NCBI RefSeq assembly: GCF_029168945.1
Contig: NC_083603.1
Location: 41,912,396-41,976,395, forward strand
Source of the DNA: Cannabis sativa
Taxonomy: Eukaryota > Streptophyta > Magnoliopsida > Rosales > Cannabaceae
DNA: 64,000 nucleotides
Direction of reading: 5' to 3'
The notes below the pieces were generated by a model. The model worked only from the letters and a program-made list of their open reading frames with translations. It had not been told where the DNA came from and made no database searches. Below are positions 22,727 to 34,471 of the stretch, piece after piece (within the stretch, counting starts at the first letter, position 1; every line of letters begins with the position of its first letter). The position numbers and the translations under genes are program-made.

Positions 22727-23099
22727 GCGTCGTCTTCTTCAGCCAAACCGGGTCGATTTTGACCCGTTTTTCTGCACGCGGGTCCGTCGAACCCGACCCA
22801 AACCCGATCGGAAATTGCGTTTCTGACGACCAAATTGCGTGTTTTCAAATCTAAATGGTTCTAAATCAAATAATAAAGAGATCCACATAGATTTTATGCA
22901 CAAAAACACGAAAAAATATATACTTTAATATCACGAAATTAATCGGGTCCGAAAAAGTTTTAACTGAAAATTTTTTCCATCCTTAAGTTTTTCAATAGAT
23001 TTTCAATGCTTAGATCGATCTATAATACTATACGAATATAGTAATGTATATAGAATTCGAAATAAACACCGAAAAATGAAAAAAAGGAAAAAACAAAAC

Positions 23100-23455
23100 C
23101 ATGGACCGATCGTGATTATATATACGCATGTATATATATATATGCATGTATATATCACATAATAAAAATGAATATTATGATTATTATTATGTGACAAAAC
23201 ATATATATAATATACAATATATATAAACATATATACATATAAAATATATATACACGTACGAGTATAAATGTATGAGTATATAATATATATGTATATATGA
23301 ACAATAAAAGATATATATATATGTATATACTGATTAAAATGTATATATAATATAAATGGTATGAATATAAATATATATATACAGAACCGAAAACAAATAT
23401 GTATATATATGAACAATATATGAATGTATATATATATATATATGAAACTCAAATA
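23100..23455. repeat. TA-rich microsatellite in the Copia leader
   Basis: Runs of (TA)n, TATATATG and TATACATA text for about 350 bp. The minus-strand frame MSFIYIYIYI (23003-23452) is a by-product of this repeat. Confidence 0.75.
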
Positions 23456-23473
23456 AAATCAAGGCAGAGATAA

Positions 23474-23491
23474 AACCTGGCTCTGATACCA
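23474..23491 (-). other. Copia primer-binding site, tRNA-iMet
   Basis: On the minus strand, two bases after the 5' LTR, TGGTATCAGAGCCAGG is complementary to the 3' end of plant initiator methionine tRNA, the usual primer of plant Copia elements. Confidence 0.93.
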
Positions 23492-23493
23492 AC

Positions 23494-24001
23494 TGTTAGA
23501 CTATATATATAGTGTATGTAATATAGCATGTACAATGATATGAAATGCGGAAAATAAACTTTAATCATATCAATAATATATGCGATGAAAGGATCGATGT
23601 ACCTCCAGCCATTGTTCTTTGAGCTTCAATCCCTGCGATAGCTTCGGTATTGGAGTTCGGGCTTCCTCGCTCTCTCAACTCTCTTTAGATGGAATTTGCT
23701 GAATGAATTCAGAATGAGTGAGGAGCTCGGGGACCGAGACCCTATATTTATAGGTGAGATACTCCATCAGTATCTGCGCCACATTAATTGTCAGAATATT
23801 TTGACAATTAATTCAGGAAATCAAATCAGGTAATGAATATAGAAATCTGACCATATATAAAATATTACATAATTGATTTTGTTCAGATTCAATGAATATA
23901 AAATATTCATTTATCAGAAAATCAATTATTTATTTATTTCCTTAAATAGAAAATCATTTCCTTAATTAGAAAATAACTTCCATATATAAAATATTCTAAT
24001 A
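23494..24001 (-). repeat. Copia 5' LTR
   Basis: 508 bp, same length as the LTR at 12373-12880 with about five substitutions. On the minus strand TATAAATATAG at 23752-23742 is a good TATA box for the element's own transcript. Confidence 0.95.
23742..23752 (-). promoter_or_regulatory. TATA box in the 5' LTR
   Basis: TATAAATATAG on the coding strand of the element, about 250 bp from each LTR end; the equivalent in the 3' LTR is 12621-12631. Downstream sequence is TC-rich, fitting a promoter. Confidence 0.6.
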
Positions 24002-24006
24002 GGTGA
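24002..24006. repeat. Copia target-site duplication, right
   Basis: GGTGA, matching 12368-12372. Confidence 0.93.
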
Positions 24007-24464
24007 ATGAAAAGTGAAAAAGTTAGTCAAACTCAAATTTTCCTTTCCATATTGACTTAAAATGTATGGTTGATTGAAAAGTTGGGACTCGCCATTCCAG
24101 ACAACAGATTATAAACCACATGAAGGGTACGCGTTAATTGTTGGGACCAATTCTAAAAGAACATATATAATCTCTTACATTATCATGACCATTTCTAAAG
24201 ATGTGTAATTTGGTTATGTCTAAGTGAATCAGTCTATGTCAATGAATAAACTTAACAACATAGATCCTACTACAAAACTTAACAATATCATCTAAAACGA
24301 AACTCAAAAAAATAATGATAAATTTTATTTTTAATTTTAAGCATAACATTCAAACAATCAAATTCAATAATGATATTGTCATACCCAAAAGAAAAACATT
24401 AAGAGATAGCATTTTGAATAGCCAAAGTTTCAACAACTTCTGAGTCAAAACAATCTTCCAAGTG

Positions 24465-25216
24465 TCAAACACCTGAGGCTTTAGCCACACCCAATTCATC
24501 ACAAATCACCATATCCAACCCACCGCAATGATTTGCCAAATTAAGAGCAACATTAGTATTCACTTTCAAAAAACTACAAGGGGAAAACCCAACCGCGCGT
24601 GCAACTGAAGCACCATCCTGAGAACCAGTCACTCTCAATTGTGACGGGGGGCCAGCCACTACCTGTTGTTTGTTGTGGAAATTTCTAAGGTAATCTCTAG
24701 CCCAGATAATAGTGAGCTCAGGAGTCAACTCAACATTGTTATGGACTTTCCTGGTATGCTGAAACCAATTTTGCCACAAAATTACTATAACCAATTCAAT
24801 CATCTCTTTGGGAAGGGGATCAACAAATCTATGAATAAAGTCCAGAAAATCTACGCAATGGCTCCTCGGGTCACCCAACACAAACTTACAAATCTTCCTA
24901 CACTGTATCAAAGAAAGACAACCCCAAAGAACATGATGAGTAGTTTTCTCTTCTACCCCACATAAAGGACATAAACTATCGTATAAAAGAGCATGGCGAG
25001 CCAAATTACCTTTAGTAGGAATCCAATTATGGGATATTTGCCATGCAAAAAGTCTCACCTTAGGAGGGAGATTGAGGGACCAAATCTTCTTCCACCATCC
25101 TGAAAAACCATTAGACAGAGAGGCCCGAGTCAAAGCCAAGTTACGACGAGCCAACCAATAGCTACTCTTGATGGTAAACCACTTGGAATTCTCAAAGTTC
25201 CAAATAAGTTTGTAAT
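24465..25216 (-). pseudogene. LINE (non-LTR) retrotransposon 3' coding fragment
   Basis: The minus-strand frame contains YKLIWNFENSKWF, then the zinc-binding region that follows RT in plant LINEs (WWKKIWSLNLPPKVRLFAWQ, CPLCGVEEKTTHHVLWGC), then the beginning of a plant RNase H-like domain (FLKVNTNVALN, GGLDMVICDELG) where the frame stops. The endonuclease and RT domains are absent: the 5' side is cut at about 25216, where a minisatellite begins, so it is a truncated copy. The open frame extends to 25274 only because the first repeat units have no stop. Confidence 0.8.
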
Positions 25217-25217
25217 C

Positions 25218-25720
25218 CACTCGACAACTCACACCACTCTTGTTGTAGGGAAACCAAATCGCAACCCACACCACAATTCACACCACTCTCACTGTAGAGA
25301 AACTAGAATCGCAAGCCACCCTACGGACGTTCTAGTTGTGAAGAAACCAGAATTCCAACCTACACCACAACTCACAACACTTTCGTTATAAAGAAACCAG
25401 AATCGCAACCCACCCAACAACTCACGTGACTATTGTTGCAAAGAAGCCATAATCACAACCTACACTACAACCATTCTATTTGTGGAAAAACTAGAATCAC
25501 ATCCTGATCTGCAACTCACACTACTTTGGTTATAGAGAAACTAGAAATTACAACCCACCTTGCATTCATACCACTCTAGTTGTGATGAAATTAGAATTGC
25601 AACTCACACTGCTCTAGTTGTGGAGAAAACAGAATTACAACCCACTCCGCAACTCACAACACTCTAGTTTCTTTGAGGAAAAATCGGAATCCCAATCCAC
25701 CCCACAACTCATAGACAGTC
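25218..25720. repeat. degenerate ~49-bp minisatellite
   Basis: About ten imperfect units with consensus near CAACTCACACCACTCT, then GTTGTGGAGAAACTAGAATC, then GCAACCCACC. Unit starts near 25224, 25273, 25320, 25367, 25417, 25466, 25511, 25560, 25597 and 25650, so the period is mostly 46-50 bp. Units differ by many substitutions, so the array is old. Confidence 0.8.
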
Positions 25721-25739
25721 ACACCATTTCTGTTTCAAA

Positions 25740-26172
25740 CTTATTTTGTTGGGTGTAGGCTTTAGTGCCTCTTAAAAATATCTTTGAGCTATCTTTTCTT
25801 CAGTATTTATTTTTTTTTTCTATAAATTTATTTGTTTTGCTGAAAGTCATAAAATTAATTAAAAAAATCTTAAGATACATAAAAGTAAATAACACATGTC
25901 AAAACATTAAAAAGTTTTTAATAATTGTATATATAAAAAAGACTCACTATTATAAAAATGAGCTTTATTTTTGATATTTTTGCTGGTCTATCTTCGGTTG
26001 AAAAGAATCTCGTTATTGAAGAGTATTAAGGTGAAGATGTAAGTCCTGAAAACATAGGTCCAAAGACATAGGTCCGCGATATTTTTATTTCTTTTTCTCC
26101 TTACTTTTATCTTCATGTTTTATATTTTGTATTGTAAAAAATTAAAGATATACAACATTTTTCTAATAGTAG
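25740..26172. other. AT-rich spacer
   Basis: No gene seen. The open frame at 25765-25974 is Lys/Ile/Phe-rich because of base composition and resembles nothing known. Confidence 0.4.
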
Positions 26173-26707
26173 TTAATAAGGATTTTTATCTCTCGAACTT
26201 TGATATGTACCAAATCATGTTTCCCGAACTTTTTTAGGCTACTAAAAATTTCTCGTAAACAATTAAATTGTTGGATTTAAGGACTTTTGTCTAATTTACT
26301 TAAGGAAGTCTGACATAGATAAAAGTTCAAGAAACATAATTTGGTATATATTAAAGTGTAAGGGCATAATTTGATAAAGGCTAATTAGCAATTTTTACCC
26401 CCGAACTTTGATATGTATTAAATAATGCTCCCTGAACTTTTTTTGCCGTTAAAAATTCCCCCTGAACTATTAAGATTGTTAAATTTAAGGACTTTTGTCT
26501 AATTTTAGTAAAAAAAATTCTAACATGGATAAAAGTTCAGGGGACATGATTTAATACATATCAAAGTTTGAGGGGCATAATTTGGTGAATATAAAAGTTT
26601 GGGGAGCATGTTTTAATAATTCAGGAGGAATTTTTGACGGCCAAAAAAATTCAGGGGCATAATTTAGTATATGTCAAAATTTAGGGAGAAAAATTACTAA
26701 TTAACCT
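26173..26707. repeat. fold-back MITE family M1, two adjacent copies
   Basis: 26379-26707 begins AAGGCTAATTAGCAATTTTT, then ACCCCCGAACTTTGATATG, and ends GGGAGAAAAATTACTAATTA plus ACCTT, an inverted repeat; the middle has CTGAACT/AGTTCAGG arms. 26173-26378 is a shorter relative sharing TCGAACTTTGATATGTACC and AAATTGTTGGATTTAAGGAC. A third copy is in the PGAP3 intron at 28163-28497. Confidence 0.65.
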
Positions 26708-26719
26708 TCGATAAATATC

Positions 26720-27552
26720 AAAATTAAAAAGATATAATTTAGTACATAAATAATCAATAAATTAATAAAATTGAATAAACTAGACAAAAATTCATAAATT
26801 CAAGAATTTTAATAGTTGAGTGTAAATTTTGAATGTAAAATTGGAAAATTGAATGAAATTTGTACATGTGAGAATTTTTTTTTTTCTTTCATTTTGTAAG
26901 TTACTTTTTGCAAAAGTTGGTTTTTCTGTTTTGATTAGAAAAACCGACCGGTAAGCTAGCTGCTTAATTGCTCCGGTGATCACTCCAGCGGTTGAACCGC
27001 TTCTCATGTTCCCTCTCGTCTATCTCTCCATCTCCATTTCGATCTCTCCAGCAGCTGGTACTGTTACAGATTCTTCTACATTGTTTGTTCTTACAGTTTT
27101 TGACATATATCGTTTTTTTGTTGATTCTCTCAAGCATATGTTTCGTAACACATTGATTTTTCTTGTGGTATATATGTGTATAAGTTGATCTGATTAATGA
27201 TGATATCGATTATTTGTTGCCCAAATCGGAAATTGAATCCTGACTGTACATTGTTTGTGTTTGGGAATTTGATGGAAGTATTAAGGCTGCCTTATCTACA
27301 TGAGCTTAGAGAGATGATGATCAAGTTTCTTGATTAGTTATTTATGATTTTACACTTCTCCGATAGTTATTTAATCCCTAAATCATCTTTCAATTTTCAA
27401 TTTTCCTGAAAAATCATAATGATATAATTCACCTTAAATTGTATTAGGAAAGTTATTAGGCGTAACGAAATTGACTTGTTAGGGGAGGATTGGCCTCACC
27501 TTATTAATAAGTGGATCGAGTATATACTCTAATAAATTGCTTGAAGAGGAAG
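26720..27552 (+). promoter_or_regulatory. upstream region and probable 5' UTR of the PGAP3-like gene
   Basis: From about 26940 the sequence becomes GC-richer with CT-rich tracts (27005-27050), like a transcribed leader. CAGCTG|GTACTG at about 27056 could be the donor of a 5'-UTR intron ending before the ATG at 27553. Inferred from composition only. Confidence 0.4.
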
Positions 27553-30116
27553 ATGTTACGACGTTTTTTGGCTATTTTAATTGTGGTGGTTTCACTTTCA
27601 TGGAACCTTGGTGTTATAGATGCCAGTGTTGGTGATGAAGATCCTAGATACAGGTATGGTATGCCTTTACCATGTTTATCTATATGCAAGAATAATTCCA
27701 TTGTTTTCTTCTCTGTTTTAGTAATTAATCAAGCTTTTTCTTTTTGGTTATAGCTATTGATAAAAAGGGGAAAATTGTGAGTTAAAAAAAAAGCTTTATA
27801 GAATGAATTATAATAAAATTGTTTATAGTGATTGTTATTAATTATCAAAATAGGGTTTGTGTGAAAGAGTGTAAAGAAACTGGATGTGTTGGGGAAACAT
27901 GCTTTCCATATTGCAAGTTCTCTTCCAATGATGCCACCATTGATGGTACTTGGTTTATACTAGAACCTCTTTATTTGAGGTGGAAACAATGGCATTGCCA
28001 AAGTGATTGTTGTTACCATTGTATGATTGATAGAGAGAAAGAAAGAGAAGCTCTTCTTGGCTCTGCTCCTCTCAAATATCATGGTAAATGGCCCTTCAAA
28101 CGTGTATATGGGATTCAGGTAGGATTCTTAACTACCGTGCAGTATATTTTTTTTATTTGAAATTGGCTAATTAGGATATTTTCACCCGAACTTTGACATG
28201 AACCAAATTGTACCCCTGAGTTTTTTAGGTCGTTAAAAATTTCTCTCAAGACTATTGAAATTGTTGAATTCAAGGACTTTTGTCCGATTCTGTTCAATTT
28301 TACTAACGGACGTCTAATGTGACGATTATCCATGTCTAAATCGTGTCTCCTAAACTTCCGTTCACGTCAGACGCCCATTAGTAAAATTGAACTGAAGTCC
28401 TTGAATCCAACAATCTTAATAGTTCGGGAAAATTTTTAGAGACACTATTTAGTACATGTCAAAATTTTGGGAGAAAAATCCTAATTAACCTTTGGAATTG
28501 ATGTTAACATAGAGTTTATGTTTGTAACGGTGGTTTTCTTATTCAGGAACCTGCTTCTGTTATTTTCTCTCTTCTGAACCTTGCAATGAATTTTCATGGC
28601 TGGCTATCCTTTTTCATTCTTGTACACTATAAATTGCCTTTGAAGAGAGATAAGAAGGCATACTATGAATTTGCCAGTTTATGGCATATCTATGGGCTCT
28701 TGACAATGAACTCTTGGCTCTGGAGTGCTGTTTCCCATTGTCGGTAAGCTTTTAAATGCCTTTCTTTATCTATGTTCTCAATCAGAAACTGAACATGGAA
28801 TCTAGTTCTACTATTCCTTTTTTCTTTGGCTTCTGAGATTAATAATAGTATTCTCTTGTGAAACTGCATCATAGCATAGATGTGCTACTCCTTTTTTCCT
28901 TGTGAGATTAATTTTCAATGCAGAGATGTGGAACTAATGGAGAAGCTAGACTACTCATCAACAGTGGCATTACTTGGTTACTCCCTTATTGTGGCCATAC
29001 TAAGAAGTTGTAACTTGAGGGATGATGCTGCCAGAGTCATGGTTACAGCCCCAGTCCTTGCATTTGTAACCACCCATATAATGTTTCAGAATTTCTACAA
29101 ATTAAACTATGGTATTATTCTTCTCCTTGTTCTCTATTTCATAATGGTAAAGAGGAAATCAAACATATTTTAGCTTAAGATTTTTGTTCTTTGGTTGCAA
29201 TCAGATTTTTGATAACTGTACACTACAATTAGATGTATGATACAACAACAATTACATTCGAAACACAAACATATACCAAAATAATAAGTGAATAGTTTGA
29301 ACTACTTTTCTCTTGTTCTAGTATCTTATACAGTCCAAAATTTGAAACTAAGTATGAAACAAGGGTGTTGAGCGAAATGGGGTGAGTTTTCCATGTCTCA
29401 TCGATGGAGTAATAATATGTGTAAGCATAAATCACGCACAAATTTAACACACACCTATGTGGCAAAACACTTTAATAAGTGGGAGTCGCCTTAAATAAAA
29501 ATGATTGGATGAATTTACTTGCCACATAAGTATGTGTCAACTTTGTATGTGGTAGATCTTATGTAGGCACATATCATTACTCCTCATCGACGTACTCAAG
29601 AATTACAAGTGACTCTGCTAAAGAGCTTTTCATTGTGGACAGAGGCAGTAACTTTCTTGTGAATTGGATTATATTTGAGGAGAGAAGAGCTCTTATTCCT
29701 TAAATCTTCTTCAAAATATTTGTATTCAATGCCTTTGAGTTTCAGAGCTAGTATGAAATGCTGTACATTTAAAGTTAATGCTTTGAACCATCCTTAAATA
29801 TTGAGTCTTAAAACGTGTTTAACTTGCAGGGTGGAATATGATTGTTTGTGTCTTCATGGGCGTGCTGCAGCTACTTATTTGGGCAATTTTTGGCCGTGTC
29901 ACTCGCCATCCATCTCGGTGGAAGTTGTGGCTGGTGGTGGTGGCAGGTGGTCTATCAATGCTTCTGAAAATCTGTGATTTTCCTCCATATGAAGGATATG
30001 TTGACGCCCATGCGCTATGGCATGCCACCACAGTCCCACTAACTTACATTTGGTGGAGTTTTGTCCGAGATGATGCTGCATTTAGAACCATGAATCTGCT
30101 GAAGAAGGCAAAGTAA
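27553..30116 (+). CDS. PGAP3: PGAP3/Per1-like GPI-anchor remodelling protein
   Basis: Five exons: 27553-27653, 27854-28118, 28547-28743, 28924-29111 and 29830-30116; GT/AG introns, 1038 bp, 345 aa. The N-terminus [20 protein letters not shown] is a signal peptide. Next is a Cys-rich lumenal part ([28 protein letters not shown]), then about seven membrane spans with the Per1 family motifs [43 protein letters not shown] and [18 protein letters not shown]. Per1/PGAP3 (CREST superfamily, putative metal-dependent hydrolases) removes the sn-2 acyl chain from GPI anchors in ER/Golgi (established for yeast and animals). The conserved His, Ser and Asp residues of the superfamily are visible. Intron 2 contains a fold-back MITE (28163-28497) that does not touch splice sites. 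The start is the first ATG giving a signal peptide. Confidence 0.92.
28163..28497. repeat. fold-back MITE family M1 inside PGAP3 intron 2
   Basis: Ends are TTGGCTAATTAGGATATTTT and, reverse complemented, AAAGGTTAATTAGGATTTTT. The interior is a near-complete palindrome around 28330: AAGGACTTTTGTCCGATTC / AATCC...AGTCCTTGAATCC and ACGGACGTCTAATGTGACG / TCACGTCAGACGCCC arms. About 335 bp, non-coding. Confidence 0.7.
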
Positions 30117-30926
30117 CTTGTTTTGAATATGGGAATGGGAAATTGGGAATGTGCTAATAATTTTTGTGCCTCTTCTATTTCTTTTTTTTATTCTTTCTAG
30201 ATTAGTTTGTATCTCTTTTCATTGATGTAACCATCCAAGATGTTAGGCATTTTATTATTATTTTTTTTCTTTTTTCTTTCACATTATCTATATTAATAAA
30301 TTCATAAACTAAATTAAATGCATATTATGTCTTTCTAAAAAAATATGTACGATATTATGTGAAAATTTAAGGTAAATAAAAAAAAAATAGTATTTTAATG
30401 AGATATTTTAAAGGACGACGTAGAAAAAATAATAGAATAGAAGTGCTCCAAGAAATTAAAGTAAGAGAAATGTTAAACAACACTTTAAAGTATGAAGTAC
30501 CACAAGAAATGACATATGCCTATAATATACTTTAGAACATTATTATTGGGCACCAGTGGTGCCTACACTTTTTATAAGTGACGTTTCATGATTGATTAGT
30601 AGTATTTTTTTAATAGCATGACACCAAGAATAATACTAAGCACCAATAAAATAATACTTTTAGTAATTCTCTATATTTTAATATCGGATAGCACACATTT
30701 TAATTTGATAACCACTAAATAGCAATCCTCTTTTATTACTAATCATCTAAGGTAACCATTCTTAACAATTTCAACCCTTGTAATGTAAGCGGCCAAACTA
30801 CTTTAACGTAATCTTCATTCTCAACAATTTATAACCCAAATCAAATGGTATGATTCAATGTAATCAAACTAGAATGGTTGATGTAAATTGAGAGTAATAA
30901 GAAATTGTTGGTGGCATTTTGATGAT
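30117..30926. other. intergenic, PGAP3 3' UTR to rhomboid promoter
   Basis: AT-rich, no gene recognised. The first ~180 bp are probably 3' UTR of PGAP3; the last ~150 bp serve as promoter of the rhomboid gene. Confidence 0.4.
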
Positions 30927-33415
30927 ATGGGCACTAACATTAACATGGCACACTTCCCACAACTTCAACCTATTAAAACTCCTTTGCTCATGGCCTCCAT
31001 ATGTGCCTTTCCCCCTACAAGCTACAGTTGCAGTTGCACCTCCAAATCCAAGTTTGGTTTCTCCAATGGCAAACCCAAACCCCTCTCCCTCACACACTCC
31101 TTCATTTCTCCAAAACCCACCAACACCAACCTCACTTTCAATCTTTTCCGCCTTCCTTTTCCCTCTCTTTCTCCACCTCCAACAATTTGCAAGATGAGCG
31201 AATCAGGTACTCTATTATTACTGCTAGGTCTTTTCACAAACACTTACTGTGCATGTTATGTTTTCAATGTGGTGAGGTTTTTGAGCAATTAAGTTAAAGC
31301 ATGTGATTATGTATTTTTATGGTTTAATTTTCCTTTTGAAAAGTTTAATTCCATCAATCAAGAATGACTGTAATTGTAAAATTAATGAGATATGGTTTTA
31401 GATATTATGTCACAACTGGAGCTTGGGAAACCTGAAGACAGAAGGAAACCACATAAACGAGTGAATGGAATATTTTGGATTTTACTTCTGAATTTGGGAG
31501 TGTATGCTGCTGATCATGTGTTTCAGGTAGTCATTAATTTATGGTGATGGTGATAGTTTGATTCAACTGTTTATCATGTTCATTGGACAAACATGAAAGT
31601 TTGGATAATGAGGAAAGGGCTTGAACTGTTATACCTTTATTCTGCAATGATTCCATTCTGGGGTTTTGTGCTTTGCAAAATCTTTAATGATGCGTTTGTA
31701 ATAGCCTATGTATCCCAGAAAAGAATGCGCTATGCTCGGCCCCCTTTTCAGTAGATGAGATGGATAATGAGGGAAGGGCTTCACAACCTGCCTGCCTTAC
31801 CCTCACCTTATCTCTTTCCTGAGCTGAAACAAAAAGAGAAAAGCCCTACAAATCATAATTGGTTCAAAGGGGGATAGATAGTGGTAGAATTAGAGGATGA
31901 TGTCTTTGGGCCAAATGGAAACAATGTCTGTAAATGAGATTTGTGCATGAGACATGTTTAGTCACTCATCTTCTATTATTGTATTTTTATTTTTATATAA
32001 GGGCTGTCATGTTGATACAATAATTTCTGCATTTTCTGTTAGGTTCCTGCAATGAAAAGTCTGTATCTTTATCATAGTTTTCCTGAGTGGTACCAGTTTC
32101 TCACAGCAACCTTCTGTCATGGTAGTTGGTAAGATACCTATGTTCTTTATGGTTGGAAAAAAGTTCATTTTAGTTACCTTGTGGTGCAGAACACCCCTTA
32201 TTTTGTACATAGTTTCCCAACTTTGGGTTTTAACTTTGTTTCAATAATCATTTTCAGGAACCATCTTTCTAGCAACCTCTTCTTCTTGTATATTTTTGGT
32301 GAGGATCTCATTCTTCTCTCTAGTTACTGATTTATTTATTTATTTATTTTGGTTGACAATAATTGGTATTAATGTTACACTCTTCCACCTACAGGAAAGC
32401 TTGTTGAAGAAGAGGAAGGAAATTTTGCATTGTGGCTTTCTTATATTCTTACCGGCGTTGGAGCAAACCTTGTTTCATGGCTTATTCTTCCACGGAATGC
32501 AGTTTCAATTGGAGCCTCAGGGGCTGTTTTTGGCTTATTCACTATCAGTGTCCTTGTAAAGGTATTCCATGGTGTAGATTATTATGTAAACCTCTTCACA
32601 CAAGAGAAGTTATTAATCTAGTTTGGTTAATGTAGATGTCTTGGGACTGGAGGAAGATCCTTGAAGTGCTTATATTAGGCCAATTTGTTGTAGAGAAGGT
32701 GAGTACTTCCTTTATCTCTTACAGACTACTACAGCAAATGATATGGACTTATATAAGAAAGAGATATCAGTAGTGGTTTTTAGATATTCTAATGGAAACT
32801 TGGGTTGGGCAAAACAATATTACTTTGGCATATTGATCCATGATGATACTATTTTCATGAATCACATGTTGGTGGTAATCCTTTAGCTGTGGTGAGTCTG
32901 GTTTTCTTACAACAAATAGCTAGAGATAACTGTCAATCTTCATGATATTTGCCATCTATTACAGCCTAGACATTATTTAGGCTACATTGCCTTGCTATTT
33001 ATCTGGAATTGAACATTTTAAAAGGCTAAACACCACATTTGACATGACTCTTAAAATGGATACTTTGAAACTTTCACTATATGTATCTTCATGTCTAGCC
33101 TATATGGCTTCCATTACAGAACATTTGACCTAACTTATGATCTTTTATTTCGTTTGCTTCTGGGAAAGTATGAGCAACATAAAAGAAAGCAACTTTTGGT
33201 TAAAGGATTCTGCCTAGACAAAAGGTTTTCAATTGAATTGAACTTGTTGAACTTGATAGGTTATGGATGCAGCCCAAGCTTCTACGGCAATATCGGGTGC
33301 GTTTCGCGGAGGCTCTTCCATGAGTAGCATCAATCACATTGCTCATCTATCTGGTGCTCTTGTTGGTGTCATGCTGGTATGGCTGCTCAGTAAAGTTCCT
33401 TCAGAACCTACATAA
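30927..33415 (+). CDS. RBL11: plastid rhomboid-like intramembrane protease (RBL11-like)
   Basis: Seven exons: 30927-31206, 31402-31526, 32043-32128, 32258-32298, 32395-32561, 32636-32698 and 33260-33415; 918 bp, 305 aa. The first ~90 residues are Ser/Thr/Pro-rich without acids, like a chloroplast transit peptide. The rhomboid core follows: KRVNGIFWILLLNLGVYAAD (first span), WNHLSSNLFF (His166 and Asn170, oxyanion part), SIGASGAVFG (catalytic Ser219) and NHIAHLSGALVG (catalytic His283). So the Ser/His dyad is present and the enzyme should be active. The line EEEEGNFALWLSYILTGVGA is characteristic of plant RBL11, an inner-envelope protease of plastids (family knowledge). The start is uncertain: in-frame ATGs exist at 30927, 30945 and 30990 (MASICAF). 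Confidence 0.92.
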
Positions 33416-34003
33416 TCAAGATCAAGTATCAACCTTGAATAGGAAAACAGGCATCAAATAGAGTGAAAATATTTGTTTACATCTGATTATTTTGATTACA
33501 TTGAAAATTAGATTGATATGTAACTTGAATTTGGAGCATCAATGATTCAGTTGACATGGTGAAAAATGATAATAAAAAGTAATTTATTATATTTCTGTTA
33601 GAAAATGCTATCAATCTTCAAAGATGAAACAGAGCAATTGAGATAACAAATGTAAGTTGTAAATTAATAACAAAACATACTGTGAGCAACTTTGTTTGCA
33701 AATAGTTTCACAAAAAATAAATACAAAATGCTTACAATCATTAATGATCAAACTAAAAGGAGTTGAAAGTCTATGATTGCATCTCTCAAATGAGTTCCAT
33801 TAAATTAAATTGACAAAAATGTTATTAATATATATATATTTTTTTTTTAAGAAAAGACAGAAAGATAATATCTAATAATAATAATGTAATATTTTAGTAT
33901 TGAGTGGTTAAATTATAATAATAGATGATTAGATGGTGCTAGGCACGATCCCTTTAGCAATTTTCATCATTATCATTATTTTTTTTCTCAAAACCAAAAT
34001 AAA
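33416..34003. other. intergenic, AT-rich
   Basis: Includes the probable rhomboid 3' UTR. Microsatellite-like (AAT)n and (TA)n at about 33820-33890. Nothing else seen. Confidence 0.4.
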
Positions 34004-34471
34004 ATTTGTATGTAAGATTAATTTAGGATATTTCCATAAACTAGTATATTGTTACGTGCTATGCACGTATGCTATGTTTTATATTAAGTATTATATTATG
34101 AGTTCGAAAGGAAATAAATGAATCAAAAATAAATAATATTTAATTTAGAGAGATTTAAATAATAAATTTAAATTAAACTTTTATGTCCAGTAAAAACATA
34201 TTGGAAACAATAATAATAAAATTATAATATATGTTGCATTTGTATGTAAGATTAATTTAGGATATTTCCATAAACTAGTATATTGTTACGTGCTATGCAC
34301 GTATGCTATGTTTTATATTAAGTATTATATTATGAGTTCGAAAGGAAATAAATGAATCAAAAATAAATAATATTTAATTTAGAGAGATTTAAATAATAAA
34401 TTTAAATTAAACTTTTATGTCCAGTAAAAACATATTGGAAACAATAATAATAAAATTATAATATATGTTGC
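34004..34471. repeat. perfect 234-bp tandem duplication
   Basis: 34004-34237 is repeated at 34238-34471 with no differences that I could find, followed by five bases of a third start. Each unit carries the hairpin TACGTGCTATGCACGTA and a CTAG, that is, a Helitron 3' end plus 37 bp of outside sequence. Confidence 0.92.

Larger units (their letters stand above)
21217..23473 (-). other. unusually long Copia leader region
   Basis: About 2.2 kb between primer-binding site and gag, without a recognisable gene. From right to left it holds TA-rich microsatellite DNA (23100-23450), a GC-richer block with nine palindromes (22449-22726), AT-rich DNA, and a cluster of four hairpins (21308-21680). A possible 3' splice site before gag suggests that some or all of it may be an intron. 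Confidence 0.7.
12373..24001 (-). mobile_element. Ty1/copia LTR retrotransposon, defective, with nested CACTA
   Basis: An 11.6-kb element read on the minus strand. It is bounded by 508-bp LTRs (23494-24001 is the 5' LTR, 12373-12880 the 3' LTR) and a GGTGA duplication. Order from right to left: PBS (tRNA-iMet), long leader (23.47-21.2 kb), gag, zinc knuckle, protease, integrase and linker, CACTA insertion (18746-15953), a second integrase and linker copy, reverse transcriptase and RNase H, polypurine tract. Integrase before RT makes it Copia. Frameshifts exist in gag, both integrase copies and RT, so it cannot encode an intact polyprotein. The LTRs differ at about five positions (about 1%), so the insertion is young in genomic terms. 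Without the CACTA and the duplicated part the element would be roughly 7.6 kb. Confidence 0.95.

Noticed and set aside
22657..22848. 63-codon minus-strand frame over the palindromes
   Set aside because: No homology recognised; part of its sequence is only the translated repeat (KKRRVVC).
23003..23452. 149-codon minus-strand frame rich in Ile and Tyr
   Set aside because: Direct product of TATA/TACA microsatellite DNA; no protein-like composition.
24465..25274. Host reverse-transcriptase-like gene
   Set aside because: Only the zinc-binding and partial RNase H parts of a LINE are present, with truncation on both sides.
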